Shown here in pieces: positions 24,751 through 33,569 of a stretch of DNA of 64,000 nucleotides; the first letter of the stretch is position 1, and each line of letters starts with the position of its first letter. The stretch is from Adonisia turfae CCMR0081 (lineage in GTDB: Bacteria; Cyanobacteriota; Cyanobacteriia; Phormidesmidales; Phormidesmidaceae), in assembly GCF_011009555.1 (NCBI RefSeq), contig NZ_QXHD01000004.1, positions 1,454,047 through 1,518,046 on the forward strand, read 5' to 3'. A program made the position numbers and the translations under genes. The notes under the pieces were generated by a model that saw nothing but the letters and a program-made list of their open reading frames with translations, made no database searches and was not told the DNA's origin.

Positions 24751-26364
24751 ATGGCTGCGTTAGTGCTATTTTCCATTGAGCTAGCCTTAATTATTATTCT
24801 TTGTGGTTTTTTATATATTTCTTTTAATTGGGGTTCTCGTTGGGTTTTACAAGCATCTCCACTACAGATGGATGATGCAGGCTTGCAAACGCTACGACAA
24901 AACGTATTTGGCATCGTTCTGATTTCAGGCTGCTTGCTCGTTCTATTAGTAGCAGGATTCAACGGGTGGATACTACTACAGGGTGAAAAGCCAGATACGT
25001 ATACCCTGTCTTTGATTCAAAACACACCTCAGGAAGTTTGGCTGGGCATAGCAGCAGGTGTTGCCAAAAGTATATGTTTGCTGGTCCTGGTCGGTATTTT
25101 GCAGCGTCCCCTCAAGCACAGGTTAGCTCAGATTAGTCGCCACGTTAAGCAGATAGAGCAAATCACGGCGAATGATGAGAGTATTGAACATTTGTTTAAG
25201 GCCTTAAGTACCGTATTACGCGTGGGCATGTGGCTTTTGGCCTTGATATGGTGTGCTCGTTTTTTGCATCTACCCGAAGAGATATCTCCTTATCTCTATG
25301 CAACCTGGCGAATCTATTTGATTATTTCCATTGGCGTTATCGTTTTTAGATCCGTAAGTGTTGTTGTTGATAGCTTGGATGCTTTGAGTAAAAAGTATTC
25401 TAGCCCTAGTAATCTGTTGCGGTTTTACGATCGTTTACAACATCTTGTTCCTTTTTTAAAGCGCTGTTTGGAATATGTTGTCTGGCTCTATGTAGGTATA
25501 TTAGTAGTCAGGCAAATTGACTTAATTGCTAACTTAGCAGGCTATGGCGCAATGGCTGTGAAGGTCATTGTCTTAGTTTTTTTAGGGCGATTAGCTGCCA
25601 ATATCGCACAATTACTTGTCTCAGAATTATTGCTGTCCACTGAGGAAACATCGACTGCAATTTATCAGCGACGGGTGACCATCACCCCACTCATTGTAAG
25701 TTCACTTAGATATATTATTTACTTTGGCACGGCTTTATTTTTGTTAAAAGCTCTCAATATTGATCCAGGGCCAATCTTAGCAGGTGCCGGGATTGTGGGT
25801 CTAACCGTTGGTTTAGGGGCGCAAAACCTGGTGAAGGATGTGGTCAGCGGTTTCTTTATCCTGTTTGAAGACTATTACTTAGTGGGTGATTTTATTAAAA
25901 CTGCCGAAGCCCAGGGGATTGTTCAATCGATTGAGCTACGAACGACACGCATTCTGCATCCCGATGGCCAGGTTCAGATTCTGAGAAATGGCGATATTGG
26001 ATCGATTATTAATTACTCTAAACATCCGATTAATGCAGCGGTAGAGGTGTCTATCACCTACGAGGTAGATCCGGAAAAGGCCTTTGAAATTATTGAGCGT
26101 GTGGGAATAGAATTGTGTCAGGACGAGGACGATGTCCTAGAGCCAACTCATATTGAAGGCGTAGAAACATTCTCGGAAGAGATTTGTTTAATTTATACCC
26201 AAACTAAAGTTAAGCCTGGTAAACATTTGAAGATTCAACGTGTGCTACGTCAGCGTTGTCTGGTTGCACTCTTGAAAGAGAATATTGAGGTAGGCTCGAT
26301 GGATACAAAATTGGTTCTCAAGAGTGGTTTTGAGAAGTTTGGTGTGCAGAATGAAGCAGTATAA
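24751..26364 (+). CDS. MscS-family mechanosensitive ion channel
   Basis: A 537-aa inner-membrane channel protein. Several N-terminal transmembrane helices precede the conserved pore region (around residues 340-385): ILAGAGIVGLTVGLGAQNLVKDV followed by SGFFILFEDYYLVGDFI, which is the Gly/Ala-packed TM3 and the start of the MscS beta domain. The C-terminal cytosolic part (VEVSITYEVDPEKAFEII, then GVETFSEEICLIYTQTKVKPG) forms the vestibule. Homologues release solutes during hypo-osmotic shock. It is longer than E. coli MscS (286 aa), with extra N-terminal helices, as is usual for cyanobacterial paralogues. Confidence 0.92.
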   Translation: MAALVLFSIELALIIILCGFLYISFNWGSRWVLQASPLQMDDAGLQTLRQNVFGIVLISGCLLVLLVAGFNGWILLQGEKPDTYTLSLIQNTPQEVWLGIAAGVAKSICLLVLVGILQRPLKHRLAQISRHVKQIEQITANDESIEHLFKALSTVLRVGMWLLALIWCARFLHLPEEISPYLYATWRIYLIISIGVIVFRSVSVVVDSLDALSKKYSSPSNLLRFYDRLQHLVPFLKRCLEYVVWLYVGILVVRQIDLIANLAGYGAMAVKVIVLVFLGRLAANIAQLLVSELLLSTEETSTAIYQRRVTITPLIVSSLRYIIYFGTALFLLKALNIDPGPILAGAGIVGLTVGLGAQNLVKDVVSGFFILFEDYYLVGDFIKTAEAQGIVQSIELRTTRILHPDGQVQILRNGDIGSIINYSKHPINAAVEVSITYEVDPEKAFEIIERVGIELCQDEDDVLEPTHIEGVETFSEEICLIYTQTKVKPGKHLKIQRVLRQRCLVALLKENIEVGSMDTKLVLKSGFEKFGVQNEAV

Positions 26365-26539
26365 GGGCTTGGTAGACGTTCCATGGAACGTCTGTGCATG
26401 ATTCTGAATGGAAGTGGAGAAATGCCCTAGACTTTCGATAGAAAATACCGAGCTTTTTCTCTTTGAGACCAGGTAAAGAACGAATTTGTTCTAGTAGCGC
26501 GTTGAGGAAAGCTATTGTTTCTGCAGATGTGTGTTTCAT
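26318..26539 (-). pseudogene. Truncated remnant of a small conserved gene
   Basis: The first ~44 codons (MKHTSAETIAFLNALLEQIR, then GLKEKKLGIFYRKSRAFLHFH) look like the well-conserved N-terminus of a short cyanobacterial protein. The frame then passes into the palindrome at 26374-26393 (coding TDVPWN), where any likeness to a normal protein ends. It also overlaps the 3' end of mscS by 47 nt, which the intact gene would not. I infer that the 3' half was lost, perhaps by insertion of the palindromic repeat or a deletion beside it. The family name is not known to me. Confidence 0.55.
26374..26393. repeat. Perfect 20-nt palindrome with TTCCATGGAA centre
   Basis: AGACGTTCCA and its exact complement. 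It shares the core TTCCATGGAA with the long palindrome at 16320-16359 and marks the point where the gene remnant on the minus strand loses its conserved sequence. Confidence 0.85.
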
Positions 26540-26744
26540 GGTGGCCTATTCCTAAGCTACGGTTTTGTAGATTGAGGATAAACGTTAATCAGATGCGAAA
26601 TAAATCCTAACTAGTATCGTTGAGCCATAAATCAAGAATTATGTTACTGGTTAGTGGCTGGGTACGCTCTAGGGCAAAATTAGACCAAATTAAGGGTCTA
26701 ACCAAGGTCTGAGACACTGAAAGATACGTAGAGAGTAAACATTT

Positions 26745-27092
26745 ATGGAATGGTATATCAAGGTTTTAAAGAACTATGCAGTATTTGAAGGACGTGCGCG
26801 CCGAAAAGAATACTGGATGTTTGTTCTATTCAATTTTCTCGCTGCCTTATGTTTAGGCTTCATAGAAGGCTTTCTGGGAGCATTCAGTAATACGGATCAA
26901 AGTATCCTCAGCTTTATTTATAATTTAGCTGTTCTGATTCCATCTATTGCTGTCGGTATTCGTCGTATGCACGATGTTGACCGCAGTGGGTGGTGGATTC
27001 TGTGTCCAATTGTAAATTTGGTCTTTGCTGTAACGGATGGGACCGCAGGGTCTAACAAGTTTGGGCCGGATCCTAAAGCAAATGAGCGTTAA
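26745..27092 (+). CDS. DUF805 inner-membrane protein
   Basis: A 115-aa membrane protein of the DUF805 (YhaH-like) family. The opening WYIKVLKNYAVFEGRARRKEYWMF is the family signature, followed by hydrophobic segments (FVLFNFLAALCLGFIEGF and SIAVGIRRMHDVDRSGWW), and the C-terminal motif GTAGSNKFGPDPKA. Function is unknown. It stands alone, preceded by ~200 nt with no recognised features. Confidence 0.92.
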   Translation: MEWYIKVLKNYAVFEGRARRKEYWMFVLFNFLAALCLGFIEGFLGAFSNTDQSILSFIYNLAVLIPSIAVGIRRMHDVDRSGWWILCPIVNLVFAVTDGTAGSNKFGPDPKANER

Positions 27093-27409
27093 AGGTTGAA
27101 AGAGCGCTGATGGGGCATAGGTGCCTTTAGATTAGTAACCCCATGCCCCCTTCCCTGTCCCTTAGCAGCGGGTATTTTATCAGCCACTAGATTACGTACA
27201 GAAACAATCGGTGTGGTTATACTGTTTCCTCCAACACTTTCTCTTTAGTTTCTTGGGTTGTTACCAAATGACATGCCGTTGGATGGACTCCGTCTACCCT
27301 GGTCATTACCGCAAAAGCATTTCTTGCAGTTGCCAAGCTTCTGCTACTCAAGCTTGTGAGTTGCTGATTGTCAGCAGGAATATAGGTTTTAGAGGTTCAC
27401 TCTTGTTTA
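27093..27409. other. Intergenic region
   Basis: Just over 300 bases downstream of the DUF805 gene. GGGGCAT (27112-27118) and ATGCCCC (27143-27149) could form a hairpin that ends the DUF805 transcript. A 97-codon frame across the rest shows no protein-like character. Nothing else was recognised. Confidence 0.4.
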
Positions 27410-27664
27410 TCAGCAATAGAAATGACTTCTATCCAATAGCACTTCACCGTGGTCAGGGACCCAAGCAGCCCAAGTGTCGTCTGATGCCTGGCAGAGTAAC
27501 TTAGCCTTGTCATAAGCAAAATAGCTAGGTGGTTGCAGCAGCTTAACCCAGGTATCGCGGGTGTAATTAAGCTGACAAACAGAATACCAGCTTGGCGCAG
27601 GTTCTACTTCTGGTTCGGGTACCAATGGGCATGTGGGAGCGCTAGCTTGAAGGAGCATACTCAT
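27410..27664 (-). CDS. Small conserved hypothetical protein
   Basis: An 84-aa protein with a variable Pro-rich start (MSMLLQASAPTCPLVPEPE) and an apparently conserved remainder: PSWYSVCQLNYTRDTWVKLL, FAYDKAKLLCQASDDTWAAW, and VPDHGEVLLDRSHFYC. Trp/Tyr-rich small proteins of this kind recur in cyanobacteria, but I know of no assigned function. It is isolated, with no neighbour on the same strand within 500 nt. Confidence 0.6.
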   Translation of the reverse strand: MSMLLQASAPTCPLVPEPEVEPAPSWYSVCQLNYTRDTWVKLLQPPSYFAYDKAKLLCQASDDTWAAWVPDHGEVLLDRSHFYC

Positions 27665-28016
27665 TCTTCACTTCGCAGTTATTTATGTATTCAATTTTAC
27701 AAAATAGAGGTTATAAAGGTTACTCTATGGCAATAAGTTAATAAAACCTGACAATCAAAGATATTTTGCGATTGCTGATTTAGGAGATGAGCCGGTCTAG
27801 AGCCATTGTTATCTGACCGCCTCTCCCAGCTAAAATCATCCTGCCAGTTTGGCCTTAGTTCCAATCGCTTTTGGCAACAGGATCTTCCGTTTTCTGTTGC
27901 TCCCAGTCAGGTGCATGTCTGTTTGTTTTATAGAGGTTAGTTTGGTGTGCTCAATGACGGTAGCTTCAGTCCCATGGGCGCAGGTGACGAGACTTCTCTG
28001 ACTATCATGGTGCCTA
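27665..28016. other. Intergenic region
   Basis: About 350 bases between the small minus-strand gene and the flippase. It presumably carries promoters for both. Nothing further was recognised. Confidence 0.4.
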
Positions 28017-29348
28017 GTGACTAACCAGGGAGGCAGCTTGCAGGAACCAAATGTATTCGCCAAACTAGTGCGAGGGGCAGGGGCCGCATTGACAGTGCAG
28101 ATAATCAGTGCGGGGGTTTTATATAGCTCTCAAGTGTTGCTGGCGCGTTGGATGGGCACAGCCGCCTATGGGATTTATGACTATGCTACAGCCATTGGCA
28201 TTTTCTGGGCCTTTATTGCTGGATTTGGCTTGCCAACGGCGGTTCTGCGGTTTATTTCAGCCTACAATGCCCAGGAAGATTGGTCCCATTTAAAGGGAAT
28301 CATCTGGGGCAGCTGGCTACAGACATTGTTGATTGGTATTCTCACCTCGCTGTGTGGCACTGGCATTTTGTTGTGGCTCAATGCTCATCGTGATTTAGGT
28401 GCTTATACCATGCCTGTTGTTATTGGGATTTGGACAATTCCGACCGTTGCCCTGGTGAGTCTCCAAAAAGAGATTATTCGTGGGTTTCAAAGAATTGTAT
28501 TGTCCTATGCACCATCACTGGTTATGCAGCCGCTGTTGCTGATGATCATGGCGGCTATTTGGCAAAGGTTGTATGGGCTGACCAGCACAGTTGCGATCGC
28601 ACTCTCCTTGCTTTCTGCATTATTAACCCTGGGGTTGCAATGGTTGTTATTTCAACAAAGTGTAGATACCAAAATCCGTCATGCCCAACCCGCCTATGAG
28701 ATTTCCCGATGGTGGAAAGCGGCTGTACCCTTAATGTTGTTTGGTGGTTCATTCATGGTGCTCAGCCAAACAGACACATTAATGATCGGTGTGTTTTTAG
28801 ATGCCAAACAGGTGGGCATTTATGGCGCAGCTCTCAAAACCGCATTATGGGTGCCGTTTATTTTGGCCTCTGTAAATGCGATCGCAGCACCATTGATTGC
28901 CTCCCTCTATGCCCAGGGCGATCACGAGAGACTGCAACAATTAGTCTCTACTGTGGCCCGATGGATGTTTTATCCAGCCTTCATCACATCGATTGGGCTC
29001 ATCAGTTTTGCAGGACCTGTACTACAGTTATTTGGCCCCGAATTTGTGGCTGCCAAGGGTGCATTAACCATTTTGGTCCTAGGCCAGTTAGTCAATGTAG
29101 GAGCTGGTTCAGTGGGCTATATCCTAACAATGACCGGCTATCAAAGCCAGTCCGCCGTTGTTATGGCAATCAGTGCCCTGGTTAATGTCATTCTGAATTT
29201 AGTTGGCATTCATATTTTCGGAATTGTTGGAGCCGCCATGGCCACCGCCTTTTCCATGGCTATGTGGAATGTTTGGCTATATTGTTTAGTGGTGCGGCAT
29301 GTAGGGGTGCGACCATCAATTTTAGATGCACTGCGCGCACTGCGCTGA
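28017..29348 (+). CDS. Polysaccharide flippase (MOP superfamily, Wzx-like)
   Basis: A 443-aa protein with about 12-14 predicted membrane helices. The opening KLVRGAGAALTVQIISAGVL and LLARWMGTAAYGIYDYATAI are characteristic of oligosaccharide flippases (Polysacc_synt family), followed by FGLPTAVLRFISAYNAQ and SQTDTLMIGVFLDAKQVGIY. Such proteins move lipid-linked oligosaccharide repeat units across the cytoplasmic membrane. The start is a GTG at 28017; no other glycan genes are adjacent, so its substrate cannot be inferred. Confidence 0.9.
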   Translation: MTNQGGSLQEPNVFAKLVRGAGAALTVQIISAGVLYSSQVLLARWMGTAAYGIYDYATAIGIFWAFIAGFGLPTAVLRFISAYNAQEDWSHLKGIIWGSWLQTLLIGILTSLCGTGILLWLNAHRDLGAYTMPVVIGIWTIPTVALVSLQKEIIRGFQRIVLSYAPSLVMQPLLLMIMAAIWQRLYGLTSTVAIALSLLSALLTLGLQWLLFQQSVDTKIRHAQPAYEISRWWKAAVPLMLFGGSFMVLSQTDTLMIGVFLDAKQVGIYGAALKTALWVPFILASVNAIAAPLIASLYAQGDHERLQQLVSTVARWMFYPAFITSIGLISFAGPVLQLFGPEFVAAKGALTILVLGQLVNVGAGSVGYILTMTGYQSQSAVVMAISALVNVILNLVGIHIFGIVGAAMATAFSMAMWNVWLYCLVVRHVGVRPSILDALRALR

Positions 29349-29529
29349 GAGAGTTGTCCACAGGCTTCGGGGACTGCACAAAAATAAAGACCCAGGTTGG
29401 GGTTGTCGATGGGTGGATGAGTGATGGGCTAATGGGGTGATTATTTAAGCGCAAGCGCCTTACCTAGGCAGTCGCAATACACGTTTGCTATGGTTGAGTT
29501 TCATCGTTACTGAGGCTTACACATAGCCA

Positions 29530-30369
29530 ATGTTGGTAGAACTTGCGATTGGTGATGCCTATGGTGCTGGGTTTGAATATTCCCCCAGCAGTATGATCCG
29601 TGAACAGAATGATCTCAGTGGGTATGTGCAACATCCACGACATCAGATTCAGCCAGGTTACTATACCGACGATGCCCAGATGAGTATTGCAATTGCCGAA
29701 GCCATTGTGTCGGGTGAACCCTGGACTCGTGAGAATCTAGCCCATTATTTTGTCTCAGCCTTTAAGCGTGATCCTCGTGAAGGCTATGCCCGTGGCTTTT
29801 ATGGATTTTTGCAAGCAATCAACGGTGGGGATGAATTCCTTGCCAAAATTAGGCCCCATAGTGACAAAAGTGGAGCCGCCATGCGAGCCGTTCCCATTGG
29901 CATTTTCCCAACTGTTAAAACTGTGATTGAACGCTGCAAACTACAGGCAACCCTAACCCACGACACACCAGATGGCATCAACGCTGCAGTTGCGGCCAGT
30001 CTAATGTCCCATTACTTTATCTACCAGCTTGGCCCCAAGTCAGAATTGCCACAGTTTATTCATAAACGTGTACCTGGACCATGGATAACACCCTGGCAAG
30101 GCAAGGTTGGCTCCAAAGGTATGATGAGTGTTCATGCGGCCCTAACGGCTGTCATGGCCCACGATTCCCTCAGCGAAATTCTCAAAACTTGTATTGCATT
30201 TACAGGTGATGTAGACACAGTTGCCACCATTGCCCTTGGTGCAGCCTCTTGCTGCCAAGAAGTAGAACAAAATATTCCACCTGTTTTAATCGAGACCCTT
30301 GAAAATGGCGATTACGGCCTTGATTATCTTCGTCATCTTGATGGTCAGCTATTCCAAGCCGTTACATGA
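29530..30369 (+). CDS. ADP-ribosylglycohydrolase family protein
   Basis: A 279-aa protein of the DraG/ARH family, which removes ADP-ribose from proteins or small molecules using two magnesium ions. Metal-site motifs are visible: LAIGDAYGAGFEY near the N-terminus, YYTDDAQMSIAIAEAI (TDDxxM), and the C-terminal FTGDVDTVATIALGAAS. Length is normal for the family. It converges with the MarR-family gene, with 13 nt between the stop codons. The physiological substrate cannot be told from the sequence. Confidence 0.92.
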   Translation: MLVELAIGDAYGAGFEYSPSSMIREQNDLSGYVQHPRHQIQPGYYTDDAQMSIAIAEAIVSGEPWTRENLAHYFVSAFKRDPREGYARGFYGFLQAINGGDEFLAKIRPHSDKSGAAMRAVPIGIFPTVKTVIERCKLQATLTHDTPDGINAAVAASLMSHYFIYQLGPKSELPQFIHKRVPGPWITPWQGKVGSKGMMSVHAALTAVMAHDSLSEILKTCIAFTGDVDTVATIALGAASCCQEVEQNIPPVLIETLENGDYGLDYLRHLDGQLFQAVT

Positions 30370-30382
30370 AATATTTCCATGG

Positions 30383-31006
30383 TCAAACAATAGCCGCCTC
30401 TTTCTCCTGATGCTCAGGACAATCCAAACGCAAATCGCGATCACCAAACGGCGCATCCACTAACATACAGTGATGAGGACGATCAGCATCCTCATATACA
30501 TTGGCCCTAAAATATTCACAAGTCACACACATCCGTGACGGAGGAATCTTTCCCTGTGACTGCAGCTTCTGAATCATTTTAGTTAAGCCTCTAAAGAAAA
30601 TCGTTTGCTCTTCTTCAGAGAGTTCTGTGACTGCACTTAATAAGAAATCTGGCCAGCTAGCAGCTTTTTCCGCTTGTTTTTGACCTTTAGGCGTCAGCCG
30701 AATGGCGATGGCTCGACGATCATCCGTTGCCTTTTCCCGAGACACCAACCCCTTTTTTACCAAGGATGAGACCGCATCACTTGCCGTCGCTGCACTGGTA
30801 GCCAATCCTTTAGCAATGGTAGAAAGGCGAATTCCCCTTTTTGGGCTAGATTGGAGCAATGCCAAAATCTGCCCTTGGGTGGGAGTTAACCCTTGAGCTT
30901 CCGCTCCTTGCCAGGACTGACTACGCAGGGCTATACCAATTTTGGAAAGCCCTGTGATAACCCGTTGGCCAATGGGTTCATTAATGGTGTCAAATGGATT
31001 ATCCAT
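30383..31006 (-). CDS. MarR-family transcriptional regulator
   Basis: A 207-aa winged-helix regulator. Residues ~35-110 contain GLTPTQGQILALLQSSP, LSTIAKGLATSAATASDAVSSLVKKGLVSREKATDDRRAIA, a standard MarR recognition helix and wing. An extended C-terminus adds MCVTCEYFRANVYE and HHCMLVDAPFGDRDLRLDCPEHQ. Its four cysteines and histidines suggest a metal- or redox-sensing module that ordinary MarR proteins lack. It is the third gene of an operon with a secreted protein and a CPGC-containing oxidoreductase, and a long palindrome upstream of the operon (32480-32512) is its likely operator. Confidence 0.9.
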   Translation of the reverse strand: MDNPFDTINEPIGQRVITGLSKIGIALRSQSWQGAEAQGLTPTQGQILALLQSSPKRGIRLSTIAKGLATSAATASDAVSSLVKKGLVSREKATDDRRAIAIRLTPKGQKQAEKAASWPDFLLSAVTELSEEEQTIFFRGLTKMIQKLQSQGKIPPSRMCVTCEYFRANVYEDADRPHHCMLVDAPFGDRDLRLDCPEHQEKEAAIV

Positions 31007-31656
31007 TAAGTGTACGGTGGTATGATCGCGACAGGCTCTAACACATGGTTAATGATTTTACTCACCTCTGTTTCGGCTTTATGTCCAAACCATTGTGCCA
31101 GGATAGTGAAGTCTCCATCAAATAGAATCCAAGATGGAGTCCCTTGAAGCTGATTGACATGAAAGGTATATGCGGCAGGTGATAGTCTCTGTAGAACTTG
31201 CTTTATCCTAGCGCGGGCACGGGCTTGGGTTGTTTCATCCATATGGGGGAATGAGGGTGTGAGATGACATACGTGCTCGACATCGTTGTCATCAAAAAGC
31301 TCAGCCGCGTCGCCTACCTGGTCAAAGGCTACGGGAAAGGTAATGGGGACGGTGTAGGATCGCTGACCATGGTGTTGAAAGTATAGTCTAGTGGCCCCAA
31401 TAACTTCACCTGTTTCCAGCAGACATTGGGTGTAGTCGGCGGTGTTTAGATCAAAGTCCTCGAATGCGGTTGAAAGTCCTAAAACATTGAGACGATTACC
31501 ATAGGTATGATGTAGGTGTTCTGCCAGGGGTAGGGCATGGATAAAACAGCCAGGGCAATTGACCTGAAAGACTAACAAAAGATTTAAATCCTTGATCTGA
31601 AAATCGCCCTGTAGAACTTGGTCAATGGTCATTTTAAATTTAGCCACAAGAGTCAC
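31006..31656 (-). CDS. Thioredoxin-fold protein with CPGC motif
   Basis: A 216-aa protein of the redoxin/TlpA type. LLLVFQVNCPGCFIHALPLAEHL carries a CPGC active site where thioredoxins have CGPC, and LNVLGLSTAFEDFDLN follows as in peroxiredoxin-like folds. The end (GTPSWILFDGDFTILAQWFGH) matches the cis-Pro region of the thioredoxin fold. No signal peptide is visible, so it is probably cytosolic. It overlaps the MarR start by one base and is preceded by a strong ribosome binding site (GGAGGTGAC), so the two are one operon, perhaps a thiol-stress response. Confidence 0.82.
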   Translation of the reverse strand: MTLVAKFKMTIDQVLQGDFQIKDLNLLLVFQVNCPGCFIHALPLAEHLHHTYGNRLNVLGLSTAFEDFDLNTADYTQCLLETGEVIGATRLYFQHHGQRSYTVPITFPVAFDQVGDAAELFDDNDVEHVCHLTPSFPHMDETTQARARARIKQVLQRLSPAAYTFHVNQLQGTPSWILFDGDFTILAQWFGHKAETEVSKIINHVLEPVAIIPPYT

Positions 31657-31720
31657 CTCCTTTGATTTATCGCAAAAGATCTACACTGTGGGTGCAGTGT
31701 TAATGCACCCCACAACAGTC

Positions 31721-32461
31721 TCAACGGGCCTGAACCACATAGGGCAAACTCAAATCCCCTGAAACCACACTATAAACCTCGTAAACTCCAAGCAGAGGGC
31801 GGTTGGCGTCGGATGTGTTGACCTCCATGTAGGCAGCAACACCGTCAAAGTTAAACTCCGTGACATGGTTTATCCGTTGTGCAGGCACCAATACTCGCAA
31901 TGTGCTCTGATCGGTTATGACCGAGAACCCAGGAGAATCCATATACATGGGCATACCTGGATTAGTTGGCGGTAATACAACACTCTCATCCTCTTGGGCA
32001 AATTCCAGTACGGACAAACCGCCAGATACACGGTCATCAGGTGTTAGCACAACCCAGTGGCTATGCCAGATAACTCCGTCATTCGCGAAATTACGATCAT
32101 TGTTTTCATCCCATAGAGGTGTGTCATCAAAATCAGGATGTGAGGTAACGGCCAGGGCAACAATACCGTCAGTGGCATTGAAACCCACATCGTCAGGGGC
32201 CAATGTCGTTGGAAAAACATAGCCCAAGACAGGAGCACCATCTAACTGACCAGCGGCTTGAGGCAATGTAGCTCCTACCATGCCATTCACCTGTTGCTCG
32301 AACACCAACAGGTCCAGATCGTCCAGATATTGCACCTGTGCCAATTGAATCTCCAAAGCTGGGTTTTTGTCAGTTGCCTGAACTGCTCGAACGGGCTGGG
32401 ATACCCCTGTAAAGATAATCAAACTGACAGCTAAAACAAGCAACCCAATAAAACGTCGCAT
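31721..32461 (-). CDS. Secreted hypothetical protein of the MarR operon
   Basis: A 246-aa exported protein: a signal peptide (RRFIGLLVLAVSLIIFTGVS, cleavage near PVRA) and a mature part with many Asp/Gly-rich turns. Distinct segments are LDLLVFEQQVNGMVG, YVFPTTLAPDDVGF, HPDFDDTPLWDENNDRNF and DGVIWHSHWVVLTPDDRV, which repeat His/Asp/Trp and could bind metal. I do not recognise the family. It is the first gene after the palindromic operator, 64 nt upstream of the CPGC protein. Confidence 0.75.
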   Translation of the reverse strand: MRRFIGLLVLAVSLIIFTGVSQPVRAVQATDKNPALEIQLAQVQYLDDLDLLVFEQQVNGMVGATLPQAAGQLDGAPVLGYVFPTTLAPDDVGFNATDGIVALAVTSHPDFDDTPLWDENNDRNFANDGVIWHSHWVVLTPDDRVSGGLSVLEFAQEDESVVLPPTNPGMPMYMDSPGFSVITDQSTLRVLVPAQRINHVTEFNFDGVAAYMEVNTSDANRPLLGVYEVYSVVSGDLSLPYVVQAR

Positions 32462-32479
32462 AAACGACCTCCTTTATTT

Positions 32480-32512
32480 ATTTAGGATTCCTAATAATTA
32501 GAACTCCTAAAT
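32480..32512. promoter_or_regulatory. 33-bp palindromic operator, probably for the MarR protein
   Basis: Half-sites ATTTAGGATTCCTAA and TTAGAACTCCTAAAT are nearly symmetrical about the centre, giving two TAGGA-type arms. The palindrome begins 19 nt upstream of the first gene of the MarR operon, a position expected for autorepression. Confidence 0.6.
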
Positions 32513-32650
32513 AGTATCTAGCTTAAAAGATGGCGTCAAGGGGGAAGGTTGCGATCGCCCATGCAAATCAGGTTTTGAAATCTTCTAATGCCCGTGTGGA
32601 ACTGATCCTCTAGAAAGAGAAAAGTCTAGATGAAATATTGTTACTAAAAA

Positions 32651-33457
32651 TCAGGATGCCCGTCGGATCGCTTCAGTTTTCTGGATTTGTTCTGGACTGA
32701 AGCCAGCCTGTCGTAAATGATCTAAAAACCACGACTCACGATATTGAGAGTCTAAAGCAACCGCCTGCTGATAGGTTTGTTGGGCTGCTTCAGTTGCTTG
32801 GCTGTCCCATTGAGCTAGGGCTAAAGCTACCCAAGGATGGGGGTTGCCCGGTTCTAAAACCGTTGCCTGTTCTGCATGGTCAATGGCTTGGTCATACTCC
32901 TGTAGGCGATGATAAGCCAGGCTTAAGTTGTAGTATCCAATTTCGTTGTCAGGCTTCAGTGCGATCGCTTGGGTATGGGTTTCTACGGCAGCATCTAATT
33001 GACCATCCACCAAGTACACAATGCCCAATGCATTTAAAGCAGGCACGTGGTTATCATCTTGGTCCAATGCACGTTGCAAAACATCGATGGCATTTTCCGC
33101 CTGTCCATCTAAATGCAGGGTCCACCCCAATATCACCTGGCCCGAAAGATTCTGTGGGTCTAACGTCACAGCCTCCTGCAGGGCTGCGATTGCTTCTTTG
33201 TAGCGCCCCTGACCGCGATACTCCAGCCCCATCTGACGATTCTGGGCCGCCTTAGCTTTCTCTTCAGCAGATGGTTCAGTCATGGGAGTCTCGTTTATTT
33301 CCTGAGGAGTAGAGGCTACAGAAGTAGTGTCCGCTGAGTCTGATGTGTTAGTCGACTGAGATGGAGCGGTTGAGGTAGCCGTGCGACAGCCCGCTAAACT
33401 AAATGTCAGCAACGTAGTCAAAAGGAAACTACTAACTTTTTGAAGACTAATTTGCAC
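32651..33457 (-). CDS. TPR-repeat lipoprotein
   Basis: A 268-aa lipoprotein with tetratricopeptide repeats. The signal sequence ends in the lipobox LAGC (LLTFSLAGCRTATS). A Ser/Thr-rich linker (about residues 28-60) leads into six TPR units, for example RQMGLEYRGQGRYKEAIAAL, HVPALNALGIVYLVDGQLDA and EIGYYNLSLAYHRLQEYDQA. The C-terminus (FLDHLRQAGFSPEQIQKTEA) follows the last repeat. TPR lipoproteins usually serve as adaptors for envelope complexes; no partner is evident here. It is transcribed alone, divergent from the gene at 33570. Confidence 0.9.
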   Translation of the reverse strand: MQISLQKVSSFLLTTLLTFSLAGCRTATSTAPSQSTNTSDSADTTSVASTPQEINETPMTEPSAEEKAKAAQNRQMGLEYRGQGRYKEAIAALQEAVTLDPQNLSGQVILGWTLHLDGQAENAIDVLQRALDQDDNHVPALNALGIVYLVDGQLDAAVETHTQAIALKPDNEIGYYNLSLAYHRLQEYDQAIDHAEQATVLEPGNPHPWVALALAQWDSQATEAAQQTYQQAVALDSQYRESWFLDHLRQAGFSPEQIQKTEAIRRAS

Positions 33458-33569
33458 TACAGTTATGCCAAGACTCTGGGTCTCATTTTAGCGGTTATTC
33501 ACCGCGGTTATTCGCCTAAGGCGAGCAATGCTGATTCTGTCCTCTATAGGCAAGCAATTATCAAATGCT

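Noticed and set aside
27211-27504. 97-codon plus-strand frame
   Set aside because: Cys/Ser-rich chance frame that overlaps a better-supported minus-strand gene.
28709-29185. 158-codon frame inside the flippase gene
   Set aside because: Shadow of the flippase gene in another frame; Cys- and Arg-rich.
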